Positions 16,583 through 24,094 of a stretch of DNA of 38,876 nt are shown here, piece by piece. The stretch spans positions 1-38,876 of the forward strand of contig CALVLC010000013.1 of assembly GCA_944336335.1 (NCBI GenBank), in the 5' to 3' direction. The position numbers and the translations under genes were made by a program. Under the pieces are notes generated by a model, which saw only the letters and a program-made list of their open reading frames with translations, did not search any database and was not told the DNA's origin. Numbering within the stretch: the stretch's first letter is position 1; every line of letters starts with the position of its first letter. This stretch comes from an uncultured Bacilli bacterium (GTDB taxonomy: Bacteria; Bacillota_I; Bacilli_A; RFN20; CAG-826).

Positions 16583-17473
16583 ATGGAAGAAATAAGTTTT
16601 AAAAATCATTTTAATGACACATTATTTGGAACAAGTTGGGAAATTGAAAATCCTAAAGCAATTGTTTTAATTGTAACTGGAATGGCTGAACATTCTAGAC
16701 GTTACGATGGTTTTGCTAAATTTTTAAATAGCAATAAATTTTCAGTTTATTGTATTGATCATTATGGTCAAGGTATTGGTAAAAATGGTGAACTTGGCAA
16801 TCCTGGGAGAGACTATTTCTTTAAAATGCAAGAAACTATTAAAGAATATGTGTTAAAACTTAAAAGCGATACTGGATTAAAGGTTTACCTTTTCTCGCAT
16901 TCTATGGGGAGTTTTGTTACCCAAGGATTTATTGAAAAATATTCTAGAGTTATTGATAAAGTTGTTTTATGTGGGACAAATGGACCAAATCCATTAGTTA
17001 GATTTGGCTATCTATACACTAAAATCTTTATTAATAGTTATAACTATAATAAAACAGCTGGCTTTATTCATACTTTATCAATTGGAGCTTATGAAAATAG
17101 TGTAAAAGAAAGAAGAAGTAATAATGACTGGATCTCTTATAATAGAGAAAACGTTGATCAATATGATAAAGATGAATTTAGTGGTTACCGTCCAACTAAT
17201 GGCTTCTATAAAGAGTTTATGAAAGGTTTAGTTTCTATTCAAAAGAAGAAAAATGTAGCCTCTATATCTAAAAACTTACCTATTTTAATAATTGGTGGCA
17301 GTGATGATGCAGTTGGTAATTTTGGGAAAGGTTTAGAAAAACTTGCTTCTTTATATAAAAGATATAATCTCAATGTTAAACTAATAATCTATGAAAATAT
17401 GAGACATGAGATTCTTAACGAAAAAGATAATTTAAAAGTTTATAACGATATCCTTAATTTCTTTAATCTTTAA
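16583..17473 (+). CDS. Alpha/beta hydrolase, monoacylglycerol-lipase/lysophospholipase-like
   Basis: A 296-residue serine hydrolase of the Hydrolase_4 group. Motifs are VTGMAEHSRRYDGFAKFL (31-48), CIDHYGQGIG, the nucleophile elbow SHSMGS with Ser107, the acid in GGSDDAVG (Asp241 or Asp242) and His275 in NMRHEILNE. Members cleave monoacylglycerols or lysophospholipids; the substrate here is inferred. The ATG at 16583 is preferred over a GTG at 16577, because AGAGGG (16572-16577) is then a ribosome binding site 5 nt upstream, whereas the GTG would overlap it. It is probably co-transcribed with the glycosyltransferase. Confidence 0.87.
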   Translation: MEEISFKNHFNDTLFGTSWEIENPKAIVLIVTGMAEHSRRYDGFAKFLNSNKFSVYCIDHYGQGIGKNGELGNPGRDYFFKMQETIKEYVLKLKSDTGLKVYLFSHSMGSFVTQGFIEKYSRVIDKVVLCGTNGPNPLVRFGYLYTKIFINSYNYNKTAGFIHTLSIGAYENSVKERRSNNDWISYNRENVDQYDKDEFSGYRPTNGFYKEFMKGLVSIQKKKNVASISKNLPILIIGGSDDAVGNFGKGLEKLASLYKRYNLNVKLIIYENMRHEILNEKDNLKVYNDILNFFNL

Positions 17474-17489
17474 TTATTATTTACAATTT

Positions 17490-17514
17490 AAAATAATCGT
17501 TTAGAATTATTTTT
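17490..17514 (+). terminator. Weak AT-rich terminator after the lipase-like gene
   Basis: AAAATAAT (17490-17497) pairs with ATTATTTT (17506-17513), with T continuing after it. The stem has no GC pairs, so efficiency is doubtful. From here to 17661 the gap holds nothing else I can identify. Confidence 0.35.
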
Positions 17515-17661
17515 GTCCTTATTATTTAGTTCTTTTTTTGGGAAGAAAATCAAGAGTATTTTACACTAATTTTCTCTTTATGCAAACGAAAAACAATCAT
17601 TTTTAATGTGACCATAATATGAAAGTATTTTCTTAAATTTTAATATTTTTTTAACTATGAA

Positions 17662-17689
17662 TTGCTTTCTAAATGTTATTTAATATATG
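17662..17689 (+). promoter_or_regulatory. Candidate promoter of the purine-uptake operon
   Basis: TTGCTT (17662-17667), a 16-bp spacer and TATATG (17684-17689) lie about 15 nt before the first base of the riboswitch, the expected position. Confidence 0.4.
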
Positions 17690-17704
17690 AAATAAATCAA
17701 TTGG

Positions 17705-17777
17705 GATTTAGTGTATAAGCGATTATAAATGGCAATCGCGTCTCTACCCTTAAGCCTTATTAAGGACTACACAAATC
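17705..17777 (+). ncRNA. Purine riboswitch, guanine class
   Basis: All elements of the purine aptamer can be drawn. P1 is GATTT-(A)-GTGT with ACAC-AAATC (17705-17714/17769-17777). P2 is GCGATT/AATCGC with loop containing AAATGG. J2/3 is GTCTCTAC (17740-17747). P3 is CCTTAA/TTAAGG with loop GCCTTA, and J3/1 is ACT. TGG in L2 and GCC in L3 allow the loop-loop kiss. The base matching position 74 is C (17767), which predicts guanine or hypoxanthine rather than adenine. The base matching position 51 is U, unlike the Mesoplasma deoxyguanosine type. The expression platform is unclear; TCCTAA near 17819 could pair with TTAGGA of the ribosome binding site. Confidence 0.88.
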
Positions 17778-17867
17778 AAGTATTCGTCTGTAATACTAGT
17801 GGAGAATCAACACCGTTTCCTAAAGGATTTATAAGAAAGATTTTTCTTTAATTAGGAGGAATTTAGA

Positions 17868-18980
17868 ATGAAGAAAAATAGACTCATTGCCTTATCCGTT
17901 GCTTTATTAGGTACTGTAAGCGTTTTAGCATCATGTGGCAATTCAACATATGAATATGCTCTTGTTACTGATGTTGGCGACATCGATGATGAATCATTCA
18001 ACCAAACTTCTTGGGAAGCTTTAAAAGATTTTGCAGAAGAAAATAATAAAACTTATCAATACTATAGACCAACTGAAGATTCAACTGCAGCTAGATTAGT
18101 TTCAATCGATCAAGCAGTTCAAAGAGGAGCAAAAATTGTTGTTTGCCCTGGTTATTTATTCGAAGATGCTGTTTATGATGCACAATCCAAGTATCCAGAA
18201 GTTAAATTCGTTTTAATCGATGGTACACCTCATACAGCTGATTATTCAAAAACTGAAGTTGCTGATAACACAGTTTCAATTATCTACAAAGAAGAAATCT
18301 CTGGTTTCTTAGCTGGTTATGCTGCTGTTATGGATGGCAATAAATCAGTTGGATTCTGTGGTGGTATGGCTGTTCCTGCAGTTCAAAGATTCGGTTCAGG
18401 ATTTGTTCAAGGTGCTGATTATGCAGCTGGAGTTTTAGAACTCGATGATGTTACATGTAGATATTATTATGCAGGCGCTTTCCAAGCTACAGATGACGCT
18501 ACAGCAAAAATGAAATCATGGTATACATCAGGTGTTGAAACAGTCTTTGCTTCTGGCGGTAAAGTTTATCAATCAGTTGCTGAAGGCTGCAAAGAAAAAG
18601 AAGGCGCAACTTGGATTGGTGTTGACGTTGATCAAAGTAGTGTTGACGAAAATGTTTTAACATCAGCTACAAAAGGTTTAAGAGAAGCAGTCTTATCTGC
18701 ATTAGAAGTTTACAATGAAGGCAGTTGGGATGTTATCGGTGGCGAAAGCTACAACTTAGGTTTGAATGCTGAATTTGGCGACGTTGCTGCTAAAGACTAT
18801 GTCGGACTTCCTACAAATGAAGATGCTTGGAGATTTGAAAGTTTCACAGCAGAACAATACAACAGTATTTTAGCTGACATTAAATCCGGAAAGGTTACTA
18901 TTACAAATAGTACAACTGAAGAACCAACTGTCTCTAATATTAAAGTTACATACGAATCACCATTCGCAAGTGCTGAATAA
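17868..18980 (+). CDS. BMP/PnrA-family purine nucleoside-binding lipoprotein
   Basis: This is the substrate-binding protein of a nucleoside ABC importer, tethered outside the membrane. The 370-residue precursor has a basic start, a hydrophobic stretch and the lipobox VLASC with Cys23 as lipidation site. The mature protein starts the typical Bmp/PnrA fold with ALVTDVGDIDDESFNQTSWEAL, and later carries VCPGYLFEDAV, GFCGGMAVPAVQRFGSGFVQGA, ASGGKVYQSVAEG and WIGVDVDQ. It follows the guanine riboswitch and precedes its own ATPase and two permeases, the order of Bacillus nupNOPQ (guanosine uptake). An AGGAGG site precedes the ATG. An intercistronic terminator-like hairpin likely keeps its mRNA level above that of the transporter genes. 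Confidence 0.93.
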   Translation: MKKNRLIALSVALLGTVSVLASCGNSTYEYALVTDVGDIDDESFNQTSWEALKDFAEENNKTYQYYRPTEDSTAARLVSIDQAVQRGAKIVVCPGYLFEDAVYDAQSKYPEVKFVLIDGTPHTADYSKTEVADNTVSIIYKEEISGFLAGYAAVMDGNKSVGFCGGMAVPAVQRFGSGFVQGADYAAGVLELDDVTCRYYYAGAFQATDDATAKMKSWYTSGVETVFASGGKVYQSVAEGCKEKEGATWIGVDVDQSSVDENVLTSATKGLREAVLSALEVYNEGSWDVIGGESYNLGLNAEFGDVAAKDYVGLPTNEDAWRFESFTAEQYNSILADIKSGKVTITNSTTEEPTVSNIKVTYESPFASAE

Positions 18981-19004
18981 TAATATTAAAATATTTTAAA
19001 ACAT

Positions 19005-19040
19005 AAGGGCAGGCAGTGTATTACCCTGCCGCCCTTTTTT
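19005..19040 (+). terminator. Intra-operon terminator/attenuator after the lipoprotein gene
   Basis: AAGGGC (19005-19010) pairs with GCCCTT (19031-19036) and GGCAG (19012-19016) with CTGCC (19026-19030), with a single bulged A and a 9-nt loop. Six T follow. Partial termination here would give more binding protein than transporter. Confidence 0.8.
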
Positions 19041-19052
19041 ATAAAAAGGCGG
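19029..19052 (+). promoter_or_regulatory. Alternative hairpin that hides the ATPase ribosome binding site
   Basis: CCGCC-c-TTTTT (19029-19039) can pair with AAAAAGGCGG (19043-19052), the ribosome binding site of the ATPase gene, giving ten pairs with one bulge and a 3-nt loop. It uses the 3' arm of the terminator stem, so the two hairpins exclude each other. Confidence 0.5.
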
Positions 19053-19059
19053 TAATTTT

Positions 19060-20622
19060 ATGGACGAAAATTATGTTATAGAAATGGAACATATTTCAAA
19101 GTCCTTTCCTGGCATTAAAGCTAATGATGATATTACTCTCTGCTTAAAAAAAGGCGAAATACATGCTCTTTTAGGCGAAAATGGTGCAGGAAAATCAACT
19201 TTGATGAGTATTCTGTTTGGCTTTTATCAACCTGATGAAGGTATTATTAAAATTAATGGTGAAGTAGTTGATATTAAAAATCCAAATCAAGCAAATGATT
19301 TTGGCATAGGCATGGTTCATCAACATTTTAAGTTAGTTGATGTTTTTACTGTTTTAGAAAATATTATTTTGGGTGTTGAACCAACAAAATATAGATATGT
19401 ATTAACAAAAAAAGAAGCTCGCGAAAAAATTATTGAGCTCTCAAAAAAATATGGTCTAGAAGTAGATGTTGATGCCAAGATTGAAGATATCACAGTTGGC
19501 ATGCAACAAAAAACAGAAATTTTAAAAATGTTATATCGTGATAATGATATTCTTATTTTTGATGAACCTACAGCTGTTTTGACCCCGCAAGAAATTGATG
19601 AATTACTCATAATTATGAAAAATCTAGCAAAAGAGGGCAAATCTATTCTTTTTATTTCTCACAAGCTCGACGAAATTATGACTATAAGCGACACCTGTTC
19701 TGTATTAAGAAAAGGGAAACTAGTTGCTACTAAGAAAATCTGTGAAACCACAAAAGAAGAATTGTCTAAACTCATGGTAGGAAGAGACGTTTCATTTTCA
19801 GTTAATAAAAAAGAACAAGAACTTGGTGAAACCGTTCTTAAAGTTAGAAATCTTGTTATGGCTGATAAAGTTCACAAAGGCCATGATATTGTTAATGGGG
19901 TATCTTTTGATGTTAAGAAGGGCGAAATTGTTTGTATCGCTGGTATTGATGGAAACGGGCAATCTGAGCTTGTGTATGGAATTACTGGTTTAGATAAAGT
20001 AAAAGGTGGAAATATTTTCTTTAAAGATATTGATATAACAAATCTTTCAATTTTTAAAAGAAATAATTTGGGTTTAGCACATATTCCAGAAGATAGACAT
20101 AAACATGGTTTAGTTTTGGATTATCCATTATCATATAATTCTGTTTTAGAAAATTTCTGGAAACATGACTTTACTAAATTTAAATTTTTATTAGACGAAA
20201 AGAAAATAAATGCATATTCCGATAAATTAATTGAAGAATATGATATTAGAAGTGCTGAGGGGCCTAAAACCATAGTTAGAAGTATGTCAGGCGGCAATCA
20301 GCAAAAGATTATTGTTGCTAGAGAAATTGATAGAGATCCTGACTTATTAATAGCTGTTCAACCAACTAGAGGCCTTGACGTTGGTGCAATTGAAAATATT
20401 CATAAACAAATTGTAAACGAGAGAGATAAAGGTCACGGGGTTTTATTGGTTTCTTTTGAACTTGATGAGGTTTTAGATTTATCAGATAGAATTTTAGTTA
20501 TGTTTAACGGACAAATCGTTGGTGAATTTAGACCAAAAGAAACAACACCTGAAGAGCTTGGATTATATATGGCTGGCTCAAAACAAAATTATGAATTTAA
20601 GGAGGACGAAGTTAATGAATAA
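19060..20622 (+). CDS. Nucleoside ABC transporter, duplicated ATP-binding subunit
   Basis: A 520-residue cytoplasmic subunit with two ABC domains in one chain, as in sugar (RbsA-like) and nucleoside (NupO) importers. Domain 1 has Walker A GENGAGKST (39-47), signature-region ITVGMQQKTEIL and Walker B ILIFDEPTAVLTPQE. Domain 2 has the altered Walker A GIDGNGQSE, LAHIPEDRHKHG, signature MSGGNQQK and Walker B LLIAVQPTRGLDVG. The second Walker A lacks the Lys, as is normal for the family. It sits between the lipoprotein and two permeases, and its last 8 nt overlap the first permease gene, so translation is coupled. Confidence 0.93.
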   Translation: MDENYVIEMEHISKSFPGIKANDDITLCLKKGEIHALLGENGAGKSTLMSILFGFYQPDEGIIKINGEVVDIKNPNQANDFGIGMVHQHFKLVDVFTVLENIILGVEPTKYRYVLTKKEAREKIIELSKKYGLEVDVDAKIEDITVGMQQKTEILKMLYRDNDILIFDEPTAVLTPQEIDELLIIMKNLAKEGKSILFISHKLDEIMTISDTCSVLRKGKLVATKKICETTKEELSKLMVGRDVSFSVNKKEQELGETVLKVRNLVMADKVHKGHDIVNGVSFDVKKGEIVCIAGIDGNGQSELVYGITGLDKVKGGNIFFKDIDITNLSIFKRNNLGLAHIPEDRHKHGLVLDYPLSYNSVLENFWKHDFTKFKFLLDEKKINAYSDKLIEEYDIRSAEGPKTIVRSMSGGNQQKIIVAREIDRDPDLLIAVQPTRGLDVGAIENIHKQIVNERDKGHGVLLVSFELDEVLDLSDRILVMFNGQIVGEFRPKETTPEELGLYMAGSKQNYEFKEDEVNE

Positions 20623-21997
20623 TTTTAGAAATTTCATTAGTACATTATTATTGAAAACTTCTTCAATTCTTAAATCAAAAGGTGCATTTAAAACCTACTC
20701 ATCAATTATTTGTATTTTAGTAAGTTTAATTATTGGTCTTATTTTCCTCATATGTATGGATCCAGTAAATGCTTTTCCTGAATTTGGAAATTTGATTACT
20801 GGTGGCCTTTCTTTTGGTAGTGTTAATTTTTTCGCAATTTTAGCAAAGACTGCTCCATTGCTTTGCTGTGGATTATCAATTGTTTTTGCAAACAAAACTG
20901 GTATGTTTAACATTGGTGTTGCTGGGCAATATACAATTGGTGTTCTTGGAAGTTTGATGTTTGCTCTTCAATTTAAATGTCCATGGTATGTTTGCATCTT
21001 AATGTCGATGGTGTTTGGAGCGATTTGGGCTGCAATTCCTGGCTTGCTTAAAGCATTCTGCAACGTTAGTGAAGTTATTTCAGGTATTATGCTTAACTGG
21101 ATTGCATTGTTTTTTACAAATTATTCTTTTCAAACTTACTTAAATGGTTGTGTTGATTTGAGTCAAGGTTCAAAAACTTATGCAATAGAAAAGGTAAATC
21201 AAAGCGCATTAATTCCTGACTGGGGTTTATCTTCGGCAACTGGTGGATACTTTACTATTTCAATTTTTATTGCAATTATCGTTGCGATTTTAGTTTGGTT
21301 TATTATGAAAAAAACTACACTTGGCTTTCAATTAAAAGCCAGTGGTTTAAACAAAGACGCAACAAAATACGCAGGAATTAAAGAAAAAAGAAATATTATT
21401 ATTTCAATGTCTATAAGTGGAGCTTTAGCTGCGCTAGGAGCTTCTCTTTATTATTTATCAGGATTAGAAGAGTGGTCTGTTCAAGCCTCAACAGCCTTAC
21501 CACAAGTTCCATGGAATGGCATAGTCGTTGCTTTTGTTGGACAGCTTTCTCCTATTGGTACAATCTTTGCTTCAATGTTTACTACTTTGATTTCACATGG
21601 TTCAAGATTTATGCTCCAAACAAGCTTCCCTGCGGAAATTGGTGATTTCATTACAGGTTTGATTGTTTATTTAAGTGGTTTAACAAACTTAGCTTTAATT
21701 TTAGTGAATAAATATTTAACTAAGAAAAAAGAGAAGCAGTTACAAGACGGGGGTTCTTTACAAACTATCGTCCAAGAAACAAATGGAGATAATAACGAGG
21801 GAGAAATCAATTCTGGAGTAACTTCTTCAGACGAAATTATATATTTTAATAATCATGAAAATGAGTCTATTTCTCAAGGTATTTCTCAAGAAGTAAAAAG
21901 TAATAGTGTTAGCGAAATAGTACTTGAGGAAAAAACTTCTTCAGACGAAGTTAAAAATTTAAATTGTGAAGAAAAAAATGAGAAAGGAGGTAATTAA
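20615..21997 (+). CDS. Nucleoside ABC transporter permease 1
   Basis: A 460-residue membrane subunit of the branched-chain-amino-acid/sugar permease superfamily (NupP-like). The body (about 15-370) contains eight to ten helices with NKTGMFNIGVAGQYTIG, FCNVSEVISGIMLNW and the coupling segment LKASGLNKDATKYAGI. The ATG at 20615 is chosen because GGAGG lies 9 nt upstream; an earlier in-frame ATG would sit inside the ATPase gene. The last about 88 residues form a hydrophilic, Glu/Ser/Asn-rich cytoplasmic tail that contains TSSDE twice. This tail is unusual for the family and has no recognisable domain. Confidence 0.9.
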   Translation: MNNFRNFISTLLLKTSSILKSKGAFKTYSSIICILVSLIIGLIFLICMDPVNAFPEFGNLITGGLSFGSVNFFAILAKTAPLLCCGLSIVFANKTGMFNIGVAGQYTIGVLGSLMFALQFKCPWYVCILMSMVFGAIWAAIPGLLKAFCNVSEVISGIMLNWIALFFTNYSFQTYLNGCVDLSQGSKTYAIEKVNQSALIPDWGLSSATGGYFTISIFIAIIVAILVWFIMKKTTLGFQLKASGLNKDATKYAGIKEKRNIIISMSISGALAALGASLYYLSGLEEWSVQASTALPQVPWNGIVVAFVGQLSPIGTIFASMFTTLISHGSRFMLQTSFPAEIGDFITGLIVYLSGLTNLALILVNKYLTKKKEKQLQDGGSLQTIVQETNGDNNEGEINSGVTSSDEIIYFNNHENESISQGISQEVKSNSVSEIVLEEKTSSDEVKNLNCEEKNEKGGN

Positions 21998-21999
21998 TA

Positions 22000-22959
22000 A
22001 TGGGTGATCAATTCTTACTTTTGCTTTCTTACATGTTAATTTTCGCCGCAGCATTAACGTTTGTTGCTTTGGGCGGTATGTTCTCAGAAAGATCTGGTGT
22101 CATTAATATTGGACTTGAAGGTATTATGGTCGTCGGCGGTTTCTGTGGGTTATTAACTTTAAATGGGTTAAGCGCAGCAGGTTGCCCAGGATTCTTGACT
22201 GTCGTTATTACGATTTTGGTTGCGATTTTGGCTGGTATGGCCTACTCCATGCTATTAGCGGTTGTTTGTATTCAATTTGGCGCCGATCAAACTTTAACAG
22301 GCACAGCCCTAAATTTGCTTGCTACAGCTATTTCATTAATTTTTTCTAAGAAATTAAGTGGTGGTGTCTCAACTTCAATTAATTTCTCTCATGATTTATT
22401 TGTTTTTAGAGTTGGCACATCTTTCTCGTTCAATATTTTCTTATTCTTAGCAATCATTGCTTTAGGTATTGCTTTCTTTGTTTTATACAAAACAAGATTT
22501 GGCTTAAGACTAAGAGCTTGCGGAGAAAATCCAGCTGCCGCAGATAGCGTTGGTATTAATGTTAAAAAGTATAGGTATTCTGGTGTATTAATTTCTGGTG
22601 CTTTAGGTGGGGTTGGTGCCTTAGCTTATATTCTTCCAACAGCTTCTTTCTGGAATTCATCAACAGGTGTTGCTGGTTTTGGTTTCTTAGCTTTAGCAAT
22701 TATGATATTTGGACAATGGAAGCCAATTAGAATTGGCGTAATATCATTATTATTCTCATTCTTCCTCTCATTATCTTATGTTTATTCAGGAATTTTTGAA
22801 GCTATGTTTGGGTTTACACTTACTGCAGAAAATGGCGTAACATCAGAATTATTTAGAATGTTACCATTTATTGCTTCACTTATTCTTCTTGCGTTTACTT
22901 CCAAAAAGAGTAAAGCCCCAAAAGCCGAAGGTATACCTTACGACAAGTCTAGTCGATAA
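22000..22959 (+). CDS. Nucleoside ABC transporter permease 2
   Basis: A 319-residue membrane subunit (NupQ-like) that pairs with the preceding permease. It begins with a helix containing AAALTFVALGGMFSERSG, then VINIGLEGIMVVGGF, GADQTLTGTALNLLA, and the ATPase-coupling loop LRACGENPAAADSVGINV, all typical of this family. It starts 2 nt after the stop of permease 1 and has an AAGGAGG site. With the lipoprotein and ATPase it completes the importer. The predicted substrate is a purine nucleoside, inferred from the riboswitch and the binding protein. Confidence 0.93.
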   Translation: MGDQFLLLLSYMLIFAAALTFVALGGMFSERSGVINIGLEGIMVVGGFCGLLTLNGLSAAGCPGFLTVVITILVAILAGMAYSMLLAVVCIQFGADQTLTGTALNLLATAISLIFSKKLSGGVSTSINFSHDLFVFRVGTSFSFNIFLFLAIIALGIAFFVLYKTRFGLRLRACGENPAAADSVGINVKKYRYSGVLISGALGGVGALAYILPTASFWNSSTGVAGFGFLALAIMIFGQWKPIRIGVISLLFSFFLSLSYVYSGIFEAMFGFTLTAENGVTSELFRMLPFIASLILLAFTSKKSKAPKAEGIPYDKSSR

Positions 22960-22975
22960 TAGATTGAATTGTTTT

Positions 22976-23008
22976 GAAAATATCTTGCCAATAAGGTAAG
23001 ATATTTTC
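22976..23008 (+). promoter_or_regulatory. Long hairpin between the permease and prs
   Basis: GAAAATATCTTGCC (22976-22989) pairs with GGTAAGATATTTTC (22995-23008) around AATAA, 14 pairs including one G-U. No T run follows, so it is a poor terminator. It may be an mRNA-stability or processing element, or an attenuator between importer and prs. Confidence 0.55.
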
Positions 23009-23028
23009 GCTTATTAAAGGAGTTTAGC

Positions 23029-24003
23029 ATGATTAAGGATATTTTAGTTTTCTCATTAACTTCTAATGTTGCGTTAACCAAAAGTGTTTGTGCTTTACTT
23101 GGCATAGAAGCAAGCAAGAGTGAAGTTCATCATTTTGCAGATGGTGAATGTCTTGCTACATCCCTTGCTGATGTTAGAGGTAAAAAAGTTTATATTATTC
23201 AATCTACTTGTAAACCAGTTAATGATCGAATCATGGAAACATTGATTTTCATTGATGGTGTTAAAAGAGCAAATTGTCGTGAAGTGACGGTAATTATGCC
23301 TTATTATGGCTATGCAAGACAAGATCGTATCGCTCATATTAACGAGCCAATTAGTGCTAAACTTGTAGCAGATTTGTTTACAAATGCTGGTGTTAAAAGA
23401 GTTTTAACTGTTGAGCTTCATACTCCACAAATTCAAGGTTTCTTTGGTGTTCCAGTTGATAACCTCTCACCATCATATTTATTTGCAAAATACATTAATA
23501 ATAAATACGATACATCAAATCCTTCTGTCAAAAACACAATTGCCATTGTTGCTCCAGATCATGGTGCAATGCATAGAGCAAGAGATTTATCAAATTTCAT
23601 CCCACATACTTCAATTGTTGTTATTGATAAAAGAAGACCAAAACCAAACGTTGCCGAAATTACAAACGTAGTTGGTGATATCGAAGACAAGGTTTGTATT
23701 ATGGTTGATGATATTATTGATACAGGCGGAACAATTTTAGCAGGTGCAAAGGTCTTAAAAGACAAAGGTGCAAGAGAAGTCGTTATTTGTTGTTCACACG
23801 CTTTATTTAATGGCAACGCACTTCAAAAATTTGAAGAATGCGATTACATTAAAGAAGTCATTGTCACTGATACAATTGAGCATCCAGAATTTGCAAACAG
23901 CAAACGTATTACTGTAATTTCAATTGCTGAAATGATTGCAGATTGTATTAGATCACATGAATCTCACGAAAAGATCAAAGATCAATACGCAAGATTCCAT
24001 TAA
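23029..24003 (+). CDS. prs: Ribose-phosphate pyrophosphokinase (PRPP synthetase)
   Basis: This cytoplasmic enzyme makes PRPP from ribose 5-phosphate and ATP for purine, pyrimidine and NAD synthesis. The 324-residue chain is class I length. It has HHFADGE (34-40), IQSTCKPVNDRIMETL, MPYYGYARQDR (90-100), the catalytic HTPQIQGFF near 131, APDHGAMHRA and the PRPP-binding loop VDDIIDTGGT (226-235). An AAAGGAG site precedes the start. It follows the nucleoside importer by about 70 nt with no promoter seen between, so it may be read from the guanine riboswitch promoter. That would link uptake of purines to the supply of PRPP for salvage. Confidence 0.96.
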   Translation: MIKDILVFSLTSNVALTKSVCALLGIEASKSEVHHFADGECLATSLADVRGKKVYIIQSTCKPVNDRIMETLIFIDGVKRANCREVTVIMPYYGYARQDRIAHINEPISAKLVADLFTNAGVKRVLTVELHTPQIQGFFGVPVDNLSPSYLFAKYINNKYDTSNPSVKNTIAIVAPDHGAMHRARDLSNFIPHTSIVVIDKRRPKPNVAEITNVVGDIEDKVCIMVDDIIDTGGTILAGAKVLKDKGAREVVICCSHALFNGNALQKFEECDYIKEVIVTDTIEHPEFANSKRITVISIAEMIADCIRSHESHEKIKDQYARFH

Positions 24004-24035
24004 TTGAATTAAATTCAAATTTATTTTAAAATATT

Positions 24036-24075
24036 AGAGATTTGCAAGGTTTTTGACTTTTGTAAATCTCTTTTT
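24036..24075 (+). terminator. Terminator of prs
   Basis: AGAGATTTGCAA (24036-24047) pairs with TTGTAAATCTCT (24060-24071), 12 pairs with one G-U, followed by five T. Its loop contains the TTGACT hexamer of the next promoter. Confidence 0.8.
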
Positions 24076-24080
24076 ATAAC
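24053..24080 (+). promoter_or_regulatory. Promoter of the ABC-F gene, nested in the prs terminator
   Basis: TTGACT (24053-24058), a 16-bp spacer and TATAAC (24075-24080) lie 14 nt before the ATG at 24095, leaving a very short leader without a ribosome binding site. The upstream part ATTTGCAAGGTTTTTGA (24040-24056) is another copy of the recurring element. Confidence 0.55.
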
Positions 24081-24094
24081 TATTTTATATTTTT

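Noticed and set aside
20519-20614. Upstream in-frame start of the first nucleoside permease
   Set aside because: It lies inside the ATPase gene, has no ribosome binding site, and adds a charged extension absent from the family. The ATG at 20615 has GGAGG at proper spacing.
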